From Clarkia xantiana subsp. parviflora (Eukaryota > Streptophyta > Magnoliopsida > Myrtales > Onagraceae): DNA of 64,000 bases. Below the pieces are notes generated by a model. It was not told the origin of the DNA. It was given only the letters and a program-made list of their open reading frames with translations, and made no database searches. The stretch spans positions 26,684,001-26,748,000 of the forward strand of contig JAPTYO010000003.1 in assembly GCA_036873135.1 (NCBI GenBank). Direction: 5' to 3'. The position numbers and the translations under genes are program-made. Positions within the stretch are counted from its first letter, which is position 1, and the number at the start of each line of letters is the position of its first letter. Below, piece after piece: positions 10,001-22,000 of this stretch.

Positions 10001-13000
10001 ATTTATCATCATGTGTATATTTAGAGTATTATAAAAATAAGGTTGTAATTCACCATTAAAGCACGTGATGAACTAAAATAGTAAACTTTAGAGTGGAAAC
10101 TTTAGCAACCCTAATCCAGATACTATACATGCTAGTACGTGTTATTCTTGAAATTTGCAAACAGCGTAATTGCAAACTTAAATAACATAATTAAAATAAT
10201 CTAGCATGCCATCATCAATTATATAAAATAGGGAAAGTATACTTACGTGAAATTCCGAAAGCCCTCCATTCGGCGGATACGTACATACGTGATTATCATT
10301 TCATCATGTCTTCCTCTTGCAAAGCCAAGTGATTAAGTTGGGACTTATATTTGGAAAATCCCTTCACTGCACGAAGTCTCTTCTTTCCAAGGGAAGACAA
10401 TTACTGCTCATTAACCAATTCCATATTCTTAGGGCTCAAAGCAATATGGATAACCGACCCCATAATATGTGGATCCATAACCACCGTGGAGCAGCAGTAG
10501 CAGATTGAATTCCTAGGCACCTTTGCTTCTTCCTCGATGCACCGATTTGATAACCACAATGGAGATAAGTAATATCAAAAGAAACTTGATTAAACAGATG
10601 CAACTCTTTTCATTAAATTAAACAATTCAATAGACCATGAGTCCATGACACCTTGTAAGGAAAGAATTCCACTGAACGTAATTCAATTGGCCCCGATTTG
10701 AATTAAGATGTCAATTCAACGATTAACAGAACTCCATCGGAAGGAATTAACGGCCAAACCAAATTACGATCATGCTTTACAGTTCCACCAATTACCAATT
10801 ACGGAATTGAATATTGAAGAGCGTCGAGAGACCTCAAGTTAACAATTCTAATTGTTCAAACCCCAAACAAAATTCCAATACATATTTACCAATTCGTCAG
10901 AAACCGTATTTACCCAGAATCAGTGCAGGATTTGAACAAATTCATACGTGGAATTGGATTCAATTAGGTACCCCTAAATCGTGATATCAATAATCCCAAC
11001 ATAAAAGTATGATCAACAACTCAGGCTCTGATACCACATGTAAGATTTACAAACCCTAATTGCCAGGATCTTGATCATGCTTTATGAGGGAAAAGATATA
11101 AAAGGAATGACTTACCCGGTAGTGATTTCAATTCTCTGATCTTCTTAGACTGTCGATGTGCTTCTCAAAAGAACGGTTCTACTTCTCTCCCTTGTCCATC
11201 CTTCTGTCAGAGACCAGTTGATGGAGAACTGCTCTTAATCTCTGCGTCAATAACTGGCAGGGAGAGATGACCGTTTATAATATTATACATTTTAATCTGG
11301 TACGTCCATCAAGTAACCAATTGAACGGTCTAGATTAAATCATACCAAAAAGATATATATTGATATAATATAATACATTATTCAATATATCTATACTCAT
11401 TAATATTATCTGGCCACATAATTAGAATATATATTGTAACATTAAATATATATTCTTACAATCCCTTCCTTACACCGAGTCTCCCAGGCCCCAGCGGCAC
11501 TCTCGCACATCGCATACTCGGATCCTCGCGTCCACGGCACCTCGGCTCCTCGCGTTCTCAGCACCTCGGCTCCTAGCGTCCCCAGCACTTCGGCTCCTAG
11601 CGTCCTCAGCAACTCGCGTCATCGGCTCCTAGCGTCCTCAGCATTTCGCATCCCTGGTTCCTTCCTCGACTCCTCGGGCTCGCTTCAGAGACCAGAGCGG
11701 CAGAGCCAGACCTCCAGAGGACCCGCTTGTGATATTAAGAAGAGGAAAAGTAATGTTGTTAATGCGGGTCGGGTTGGGGACCCGCGGGCCGACCCGCGTG
11801 ATTTTTTCCCTCAAAAGACCCGTCCTGCGAGGTGCATGGGGCGGGTCCGGGTCCACCAGGCCGACCCGCGGGGTGGGTCCGGGCTGGCATCGATACCCGC
11901 CCGTTGACACCCCTACTGCTATACGTATACATAGAATTATGTAGCGGCTCTTTCTCTGCTTATTATTTTATATTTATAAATATATCCTTTAAATAAAACT
12001 AAACTAGTAGTTTGCCCAAAAAAAAAAAAAACTAAACTAGTACGATCTAAACATATACTAGCGAATCATAATATGAAATATAAAATCTAGCCCTTTCACT
12101 AATAATAAATAGCACTATCACTTAGGGCGGAGTATAAATTCCGACAAACTCGAATTACCGAGAAACCCGCTCGAGACCGTTCCGAAAAGCATGTCTCGAA
12201 ATTGGGCCCGAGCCCGTAAGAGAGGGACTTTTACTCCCAACTAGGGCTAGAAATTTGTTCAAAAAGTCCCGAATGTCCCTAGTTATTTACCTAATTTAAC
12301 ATTTTATAATTTAAATAATCTAATTATACTTAAACTAAAGGATTATAAAATAAAATAAACATGTAGGCTAATTAGTAAGTATTACTAGCGTAGCCACAGC
12401 TCACAACTCACTTGATCTATGTGTGTGAACTTGATGAATTTGTTTGTAAACTTGATGTATGTGTTCGTGAATTCGATGTATGTGTTCTTGAACTTGATGA
12501 ATGCTTGAAGTTGAATTTGTATTTTGAGTTGAAAATATTAAGATTTATTTTCAATCTTAGGTGTAAACTATGGTTGTCCCTACCCCGTCCCGAATTTGAA
12601 AGTCCCGTTCAAGTATGGACTTTTTCAGATGTTTAACTTAGAGCTAGGGACAATAGTGGAAAATCATGAAAACTAGGGATAGAGACATTTTTCTAAAAAA
12701 TCTCGCTCATTTGTCCCGAGCTCATTTCTACTATCACTAATAATAAGTATAAGGGTTAAATAGTCTTTTGGTACCTCGTGTTTGATCGAAATAGGTTTTT
12801 GATGCATCTTGTTTTTTTGTAGACTATCGGTGCAATACATATACATTTTGTAGACTTTTGGTCTTACGTTAGCTGAATGTTAAATATCATGTGTCTTGCA
12901 CGTTACTAGCCCTCTATTTTTTATTTTATTTTAGTCCCCAATTTATATCCATAACTTTTCGGACCTTGAGTAAGGTTAATTTGGGTCTAGCTCCGATGGT

Positions 13001-16000
13001 GAATTTTCGGGGATGATTTCTACTTCATTTCATCACATATATATAGGTACGTATGGAATACTCTAAATGTTTTATAACACTAAATGCATAAATTTAGTCT
13101 CATCCAAATACCATTGTAACTAAATACATTAACCGACTAATGCACTGAACCTTACAAGTTTATTTTTCCAACAGCCCCCTTAAACTTGTTTCTTCTGTTG
13201 TGGTCTGTACGACCTTCATGACTTCTCCTTGTAACTTTTTTGGTCTTGTGCTTATCTTTGTCATAACCACTCGAGAATTCTTCGTGGCCTTTTTCCGATT
13301 ATTTTGGTCGACAACACGTACTTCATCTTCGTCTTCGCACTCTACGATCCTTGAATTGTCCACATGCCATCGTCTTTTTCTTTCTCCACACCGACTCTTT
13401 GAATTCTTTGTACCTCGTAGGTTCACATCCTGTAGAGAAACATAGATTAACCTACCATTCTTCATCATCACTCACATCAATGACCTGACAAAATTATTAT
13501 GTCTTGGATCCACCTTATCCTCAACACCGGTGATTCACTCGAGTCATCTTATTTTTTATGAGTACTAGCATGTGGGGGTGATGATGGTTCTTGAAATTTA
13601 ACACGTCGGACTTCTTTTCTTTGCGGCTCTTCTACTTCCATAACATGTTTTGGTTTGTCATTATTCATCTCCCGGCTCCATGCTTGTTCTTCGTCAAACT
13701 TGACATCTCTAGAGATTAAAACCCTCTTTGTGACGGGGTTGTATAACTTGTAGCCGCTTGTATTCTCGTCATATCCTAGCATGACACTCTTCTGACTTTC
13801 TTTTAATTTTGCATATGCCACAAACCCGAACATTCGTAAATGATTGATGCACGACTTTCTCTTGCTTCATACCTCATACGGTGTCATGTTTCTAACCCGC
13901 TTTGTAGGAAAGCGGTTGTGCAAATAACCTAGTAACAGCGTCTCGCCGAAATTCTTTAGGGATATTTCTCTTCTTCAACATGCACCGAACTAAATTAAAT
14001 ATCGTCCGGTTCTTCCTCTCGAAGACTCAATTTTGTTGTAGGGCTTGCGACATGGTTAGCTGATGCACGATCTCGTTTTCTTTACAAAATCCGTCAACTT
14101 CACGCGACGTATATTCGCATCCTCTATCGGTTCGCAAGCAATTCAAATGATGGTCGTTTTGCTAGGGGTGAGCGGTTCCGGGTACCCTGTGATTTTGGGT
14201 GTTCCTGGAACCTACCCTGTGTACATCGGTTCCTAAATTTTACTACCCAGAACCTATCCTGTAATATGTGGAACCGGAACCGGAACCACACCAATTGTAA
14301 ACGATCGGTTCCGGGTACCCGTTAGGAACCGACTTATTATCACCAATTATTTAAAAATTCCAACATAAAAAAAATGTTCTCCATGCGTACAATAATATAA
14401 ACTCCATCCATACAAAACTCAATTCAAAGTATCCGAAAAGTAATTTTTTTTTACTGGGTGCTGATGAGTGATACTGCTGCTTCATTTCGGGCCAAATCGT
14501 AAAATAAAAATCTACATGGGCTTCAAGAGTTAAGTTCTGCATGCTTATGGGCCTGACAAGTTTATATATCTATATACTAAAATATATCGGTTCCTGTTCT
14601 GGTTCCGGTTTTCACAACTCATCCTGAAACCGGAACCGGTTTTACAGGGTATTAAAATTAATTACCCGGAACCTACCTTATGTTAAAAAATGTCTACCGG
14701 GAACCTACCCAAATGACCGGTTCCGGTTCTGGTTCTGGTTCCAATCGGGTTTTGCTCACCCGTACGTTTTGCTTCTTGACCATATTTTTGAACTCCTTGA
14801 ACTTCATCAAGACTTCACTCTTCTGCTACATCATATAAATCCATGTCTTCCATTATAATCATCGGTAAATGTCAAGAAATCCCTATTTCCGCCAATGGAC
14901 ATAAGCTTGATTGGTCCGCACACATCAGAGTGGACTAAGTTGAGACGGCCAGTTGCTCTCTTCGAGGGGTACTTCTTGAACAGTTTCCATTGTTGATTTC
15001 TGATGACATAAGTTTCGTACGTACACGATGTTGGGACAATCGATTTTGGGAAAACAACTTAATTACCATGTTTTTCTTCTCCAATAATTTTAGCACCTCG
15101 AAATTCAGATGGCCATACCGAAGATGCCAAAATGTCGAGTTATCTATGGTTGTCACATTCAAATAGTTATACTCTTTGATCCTTAAGTCCAACGGGAACA
15201 TCCGGTTCTTTGTCATGGCTACATTCGTGATAACATTGTTGTTGTTATTATTACGGATGTTGAGTGTATTCTTCTTTATTTGAACGTCGTTGTATCTTTT
15301 CTCGAGAAGTTGTCCGACACTTAAAATATTGTTCTTCATGTCGGGAAGAAAACAGACATTGGCAATGCACAATTGCCGTCTGTTCTTGAGTTTAAAGATA
15401 ACTTTACATTTCCCTTTAATTTGGTGTTGGGAAAGATCGCCAAAGGTGATGTTCCCACCGTGTATTTCATTGAGCTTCGTAAAATAACTCATTTCTTCCA
15501 CACATATGGTTGGAAGCTCCCGTGTGGACGAACCATGTGTTGGACTCCATCTCTTCCACTTGATTGTATGCCATCAAAGAATTTCATTATCGTCAATCTT
15601 CTCCGTTAAGTTCGCATTTTCTCTCTCAATGTCGGTGTTATACCAACACTCTTCCGCATAATGACCGTATTTTTTGCACTCCACGACTGTGACCTCTTCC
15701 TCGGTATCCTTCTTGGATTGACTCACTAGCATCGTCGTCTTCATTGGTGATTGGACTACCTCTTCCTCGTCGTGGTGTGAATCTTCCTCTTTGGAAGTCA
15801 CCTCGTGAACCGTCATTCTTCAACGTCAACTTCGCTTGTAAAGCTTGCTCTAAGGATTTTCCTTCGCCTCTTTTAATAAAGTCGTTGTTCATGAACTTTG
15901 TAGAGAACTCATTAGTTGCCCAACGGACATCTCTTTTAAGTCCTTGGATTCTTCAATTGCTACGGCCACAATGTCTAACTTAGGATTGAGGATCTCTATG

Positions 16001-19000
16001 ACATAAACATCTTCAAAAATCTCTAATGTAACATTTTTCTTATTATTATTCTTCTCTCTCTCTTAGGACCAGCTTCTTTTTCTTTTTCTTATCTCTCTCT
16101 TCTCTCTTACGCTCTAGGACCAGCAGCTTCTTCTTCTTTCTTCTCTCTCTCGGCCATAATCAGCTACAGTAGCACCGCTGTGGCCGGAATCGGGTGGGTG
16201 GTCGGAATTAAAGGCTTAAAAAAAGGGCAAAATAGTATTTTTCAACTCAATCTGTTAAAATTAACCCCAAAATATAACGAAAAACCAAATAGCAACAATA
16301 CTGAAAATTGGAAAATCAAATATCAACAGTTTAAAATTGAGACACCAAACTGACACTCGGGTCAAACCCTAAACCATAAACTCTAAATCTATCCATTAAT
16401 ATATATTATTAAGACTAGATATAGATATATTATATTCTAGTCACTATTATCGATCATAACATTACTCTCTTCTCCTCACCAAGAGCTTGTCCTCAAGCTC
16501 TTATTCTGAGTAGAACACGTGAAGCTTGATTATAGCATTCCCTACATCAATTATCATATACATCCATGCAATTTTCTTCAAGAATGTCGTGTCTTTCATG
16601 ATAAGGTTATATTAAGGTATCCACTCACTGAAACTCCCAACCCTAGATAGTTCAAGGAGCCCAAGTAGCAAGCCCACTTAGCCAATTCGGTAACACAGTT
16701 TCAGGAGGTATTTTTAAATATGGCCCATAATCGGGGGCGCTGCCATTTGTCACCTGATCATCCTCCATTAATATCTCTTCTGCAACTCCATCCAATGTTC
16801 CATCTGTCATTTTTCAGCACTTGCATGCTTGTCGTATCCATGACGATTTTTGGACCTCGCGTTGATATCACTTGTTGGTAGGCTTGGGCATAAAAACCGG
16901 TCCGGCCGGACTGGTTCGGAACTGGTCTGGAATCGGACCGTTTGGAACCGGTCCGGAGTGGACCGGTCCAAATTGGACTGGTTTGTAACCCCTAAATTGG
17001 AACCAGTCCAAGGGGTATACCAAACCAGTCCAATTAACCAGTCCGGACCGGACCGGTTTTGAACCGTTTTTAAGTTAAAAAAAAAAAAACGTTTTGACTG
17101 CATTTGTCTGAGACTAGTTTTTTTTTTTAAAAAAAAAACCGGTTTTTGACCGGTTTTGGACCGGTTTTTACGGGTTTTTAATGATAAAACCGGTCCGACA
17201 TATAAAATCGGTCTAGGACTTGTTTTTTTAAAAAACAATCCAAAACCGGTTCTGGACCGGTTTTAACCAGTCCAGTTTTTTTTAGACCAACCTAAGCCAA
17301 TATAAAACCCTAGTCATTACTGGACCGGACCGTTTAAAACAGTTCCGGTCCGATTCGGAACCGGTTCGGGCTGAACCGGTTCAGTGCCCACCCCTACTTG
17401 TTGGTGTATGAATTTATATATGAGATGTGGAGAATGAATGAGAGACTTGTTATTTGTCTTCTCAAATTTATGGTTTCTTCTTCATTTCATCATATATATA
17501 TATATATAAGTACATATTGAATAACCTACTTACTTTATAACTCTAAATGCATGAATTTAGTCTCATCCAATACACCGTAACTAAATAAATTAAAGGGTTA
17601 ATATATTGATTGGTTACCTACGTTTGTTAGCGTGATAGTTTGGTTCAAACGTGTATTTTTTAGTTACATATGTTTAGACAATGTGATTAAATGGTTACAC
17701 TACAATGAAATATCCAAAATACCCTTCACAATATTATTTCTACATATGTGAGTTTCTCCACCGAAGCTTGTGCTTAGATGAAATTGCATGTTATTTTTTG
17801 TTTCCCTTCCTTTAAATGTCGATCTAACAAAATTAGTACTTGGGAGTGTTAGTTCTTATTGCTTTGATAGTCCACTGCTATGTATTGAGTCAATTGAGCA
17901 ATATCTAACCAACTTTCTAATTGATTTTTTCACAACTAAATGATTGAACTAAATAATTGAATTGTCAGAAAACGAGAAAAAAATCAATGATAACTTCAAT
18001 ATGATGAGCCTATAATGATACTACAATTCTGTATATTCGCAATTTCAGTGCACGATTTACTATATTAATTCTTTTGATTTCCTCTGTAATTCATAACATC
18101 AAGATTTTATATTCGATGCGTTTGAGTTGATTACCAGTAATAGCAGGTATAGACTATTTTTTCGTTGAAGAGTTTTTCACGGGAGAGAACTTAGAATTAA
18201 TTATATGTAAGGGTAAAATTTTCAATTTATAACTATTTAATCACATTACATCAAACATAAGTCACTAAAGAAACCAAGTTTGAACCATTTAATCACATTC
18301 AAGAACATATGTAACTAAAGAATCACGCTAAAAAACATAAGTAACCATTCGACCACGTTAGACAAACGTAAGTAACCATATGATGTATTAACCCTAAATT
18401 AAACCTAAAACAAGTTTAGTATTCCAATTCCAACACAAACAAAGTAGCACTCACTGATCAACAATTATATATTTTTTTTTTTGCCCAAAAATCAACAATT
18501 ATAATTTGGATGCCTATTTTAATGTCATTATGGAAAAATGTTCAATTTTACCTTATTTATATCTTCTATCTTTTAATTATCCCCTGACAATTGGCATATT
18601 TCTTAGCTACACTGAATTCTACAAGAAGTTTGTCGATAACGTCCTCAGTGAGTTGATGCCAAGAAGGAGATGCCATAGCGATTATCTGGTGGGGATGGAT
18701 AGTCGAGTCGAGAGTATGATGGAACTAATAGACATCGGATCTCATGATAGGAAATACGTGGTGATTCATGGGATGAGCGGCATTGGCAAGACCACTCTTG
18801 CTAATTTCATCTTCAACAAACTCTTAACCAAGTTCGACAATGCTTGGTTCCTTGAGGATGTTCGTGAATCCTCTTATAGAGTTCTCCAAGAGAGATTGTT
18901 AGAAGGTCTTGACCCAAAACCTATAGGGCAATCCAATCTTTCAGGGGATATCAAAGAGAGATTCTACAAACGGAAGGTGCTCATCGTTCTTGATGATGTT

Positions 19001-22000
19001 GAAAAGTGGGAACAAATTGATAAATTGGCTGGAAAGTCTAATTGGTTCGGTGCAGGAAGCAGAATAATCGTGACATCCAGGAACAAGGATGTTCTAAATA
19101 GAGGAGCACTAAACGAGGATGAGGTTCTGAGTTTCGAGATGAAGACTTTGAGTGAGGAAGAAGCGGAAGCTCTATTTTGTTGGTATGCTTTTCGGAAGAA
19201 CAGCCCTTCAGTTGGCTTCGAGTCGTTGTCGAGCAAAATCTTGAAAGGTGCGGAAGGTCTACCTTTGACCCTTAAAGTCACAGGTGCTCTTCTATACAAA
19301 AAGGATGGAAATGTATGGAATGATGTTATATCGAGGTTGAAGAAGCTGCCTTTCAAAGAAGTGACGGAACGACTAAGGATAAGCTATGATGCCCTTGAAG
19401 ATGACCACAAAAAGATTTTCCTTGATATAGCATGTCTTAGCCCCATTGCTAATGACAGAAGTAAAGCCGTTTATATGTGGGAAGCTTGCGAGTTGCATCC
19501 ACATTATGGACTTGAGGTTCTTAGTTCCATGTCTTTGATAAGAATTGGCTACTGCTCAATTTGGATGCACAATCAACTGAAATGTCTTGGGAAGAAAATT
19601 GTTCATGAAGAAAGTCAAGAACCCAGTAAGCGTAGCAGATTATGGGATCATAAGGAAGCAATAAAAGTTCTCATGAGCACGGAGGTAAGAATGCAGTCAA
19701 GTGAAAGCTTTCAGTATATAGTTGATAATTAGCATATGTTTTGATTTGTCTTTCTATCTATATTTGACAACAGAGTAATGAAAAGGTTGAAGCTCTTGTA
19801 ATTGAAGATGGTACCGACATTACTTTCTCAAATGAACATTTTGCAAGTTGCCGAGAGTTGAGATTTCTTCAATTGGCTGGTGCAAACATTACTGGAGACT
19901 TTGAGAATCTTCTTCCAAATTTGAGATGGCTTTCTTGGAAGTATTGCCCTGCAATCTTATGTGCTACCAATTTGTTTATGAAGAATTTAGTTAATCTTAA
20001 CCTCTCTAACAGTTTCATCGACGATAGCTGGGGTGGATGGAAACTAATCCAGGTATGTATCAATGTGAAACATCTAAATCCATCTCCATCCGAATGTTTT
20101 TTTTCATATAATAAAACTCATTTTGTGTGCAGATTCTGAATAACTTGAAAGTTGTCGATCTATCCTTTTGTGAAAGCTTGACCAAAACGCCTGAATTCTC
20201 TGAAAACAACTCCTTGGAGAAGTTGGTGCTTGCGTGTTGTACAAAATTGGCTGAAGTCCATAGCTCCATTGGTAAGCTAAAAAGGCTAAAGTGCCTTGAC
20301 CTCAGAAATTGTGATTCTCTTAATGGGTTGCCTGACGAGATTGCTTGTTTGGTGAATCTAGAAACACTTTGCATGACTGGATCATCACATGCTTCTTTTA
20401 AGTTACCAAAATCAATTAGTGGCTTAAAATCATTGAGAACCCTACAGGTATATAACTTTTCTGTGAGTGATATTCCAGAATCTATTGGAAGACTTGCAAA
20501 ACTGCGGTATATGCACGTGAAAACATGTGCAGAAGTGCTCCCTGAGTCGCTTGGAGATTTGCAAAATCTAGTTACTTTATGGCTAACCATTACAAGTGAG
20601 TATTGTAAGTTGCCAAAGTCACTTGGAAGACTTATCAAACTTGAGTCTTTGAATGTAACTGGAGGTACCAACTTAGATGAGCTTCTTGAGTCACTTGGAA
20701 ACTTGCAAGAATTGAAGACTCTATCACTGAAGAATGGTATTGTAAGGAAGATACATGCGTCAATAGGAATACTGAAAAAACTTGAAATTCTTAGTCTCAA
20801 TGGCGTGTTGGAAGAGGTGCCGAAAGAAGTTTTCGGCCTCCCTAGCTTGAGAATATTGAAGTTAGAGGGTTCATCTATCTCCACTCTGCCATCCACTTTT
20901 AGCCAACTTAAGCTTCTCGAAACACTTGATTTAGGAACAAACCATCTGCTTCAAGAATTGCCCGACCTCCCTTTGAGTTTGAGGATCTTATTTGTTAAAT
21001 CTAAGTCATTAAGGAAGATTGCAAATCTCTCGAGGTTGGTTAATCTAGAATCACTGAAGCTTCGTGGTGCTGATGATTATGGATGGGCAGTTGCCGACGA
21101 TTCTAATTGTTTTGAAGGAGGGATTGAGAATTTGATAAAGCTGTATGTGTTACAACTGGGCATTGCAACTGCCCATGCAATATTACAGTCTGATTTGGGT
21201 TCTCTAACTAAGCTCAATTTCCTCACCTTAAACTTCCTGCCCGACATATCAAAGAATTCTGCCCTTCAGCTGCTTCCATCCACTTCTTCATCACTTGATT
21301 TAGATATTACTAGCCAAGGCAGCAGGCTTGGGTTGAAGTTTCCCAATTTGTCCAGCTTGAAAAATGTTTCAAAAGTATTATTTAAGAGTTGCTTAGTAAA
21401 AGATGGACTCGACAATCTTGGGATTCAGCACCTGGACAGTGTGAATGAGGTCATCTTAAGAAATTGTAGTGCTGAGCTAATTGAGCTGACTTGTCTGATA
21501 AAGAACTTGAGCACTTTGACTATACAAGATTGTGGATCGTTCAAGACGCTGCATCTATCAAAATCGAAAAATCTCAAGACTTTGCACATTACCAAATGCA
21601 AAGATGTAGTTGAGATTACTGGTTTGGGAAACCTTGTGTCCTTGTACAAGTTGCATATTGGTTATTGTACATCACTGGGAAGGCTGGAGAATCTATCGAA
21701 GTTGGAAAAGCTATCATTTTTCTATTTGTATGATTGTCCTAAGCTAAGGACTATTGAAGGGATTGAGGGGTTATTCATCACCGAGTTGAGTGTAAGAAAT
21801 TGTCGATCATTCAAGACACTGCCCGATCTATCAAAACTGAAAAATCTCAGGTCTTTAAGCCTTGAGAGTTTTAAAGAGATAGTTGAGATTACTGGTTTGG
21901 GAAGCCTTCTGTCCTTGGACAGATTGGAAATTACTGGTTGTAAATCACTGGAAAAGCTGGAGAATCTATCGAAGCTGGAAAAGTTATCAGCTATCTACTT

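Larger units (their letters stand above)
5459..11460 (-). mobile_element. Non-coding LTR retroelement (LARD-like), 6.0 kb
   Basis: Two 422-bp LTRs (5459-5880 and 11039-11460) differ at only three positions by direct comparison, and the target duplication ATCCC (5454-5458, 11461-11465) is intact. The primer binding site GCTCTGATACCA at 11025-11036 is the reverse complement of the tRNA-Met site, so the element reads on the minus strand; a purine tract abuts the other LTR at 5881. The 5.16-kb interior has no substantial open frame in either direction and no gag or pol similarity that I can see. It does contain arrays of short repeats (8668-9041 and 9168-9553). It is a parasite that would need proteins from another element. 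Insertion appears recent. Confidence 0.85.
5171..11915. mobile_element. hAT-like non-autonomous element (738 bp) split by an LTR retroelement
   Basis: The ends are TAGGGATGGCAACGGG at 5171 and the inverse of TAGGGGTGTCAACGGG ending at 11915. The 8-bp target duplication CTGCTATA (5163-5170 and 11916-11923) is perfect and is the hAT hallmark. The interior is GC-rich with CGGGTCGGG-type repeats. The LTR retroelement 5459-11460 sits inside it. No transposase is encoded; open frames at 11638-11944 reflect composition only. Confidence 0.8.
4873..12075. mobile_element. Foldback MITE (about 450 bp) split by a hAT insertion
   Basis: The left arm from 4873 (ATTATGATTCGCTAGTATAT) is the inverse of the right arm ending at 12075. 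Pairing continues inward through ACTAGTTTAG, the TTTATAAATA stretch and TTTGTTGCTGAAACT to a centre near 5090. The right arm contains a hAT at 5171-11915 flanked by CTGCTATA. Removing the insertion leaves about 450 bp. It is non-coding; the transposase family is not clear. Confidence 0.7.
13021..18437 (-). mobile_element. Copia C: degenerate Copia retrotransposon, minus strand
   Basis: LTR-like ends pair (TTTCATCA...TTCCAACA at about 13021-13171, and about 17397-18437 once the inserted MITE 17595-18394 is removed). A polypurine complement CCCCCTTAA follows the left LTR. Between them, reading on the minus strand, are a CCHC zinc knuckle, an inactive protease site, GAG-pre-integrase and integrase pieces (13549-15816). 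It is broken by hATs at 14163 and 16879 and by frameshifts. It lies in TNL1 intron 1, antisense to the gene. The LTR limits are approximate. Confidence 0.65.
4636..18606 (+). other. TNL1 intron 1, 13,971 bp, filled with nested transposons
   Basis: The donor CAAG|GTATC at 4635/4636 is identical to the TNL2 donor, and the acceptor TTCTTAG ends at 18606. Joining them makes one serine codon (AG+C) and continues the same frame as in TNL2. The paralogous intron in TNL2 is 635 bp. The extra length is explained by a foldback MITE carrying a hAT and a 6-kb retroelement (4873-12075), a hAT (12123-12730), a MITE arm, and Copia C with two hATs and a MULE-like MITE (13021-18437). Unsplit ancestral intron sequence resumes near 18440 and matches TNL2 from about 35500. 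Confidence 0.8.

Noticed and set aside
12412..12636. 74-aa frame with repeated CELDEF/CVREFD words
   Set aside because: Degenerate short repeat within a hAT-like element; no domain or expression signal.
13200..13445. Plus-strand 81-aa cysteine/serine-rich frame
   Set aside because: Antisense to Copia C pol remnants, with no independent support.
16807..17238. 143-aa frame on the minus strand
   Set aside because: Composed of the ACCGGTCC-type repeats of a hAT-like element; no domain.
20060..20896. 278-aa minus-strand frame opposite TNL1 exon 4
   Set aside because: Shadow of the LRR exon; the plus frame has all the conserved motifs.
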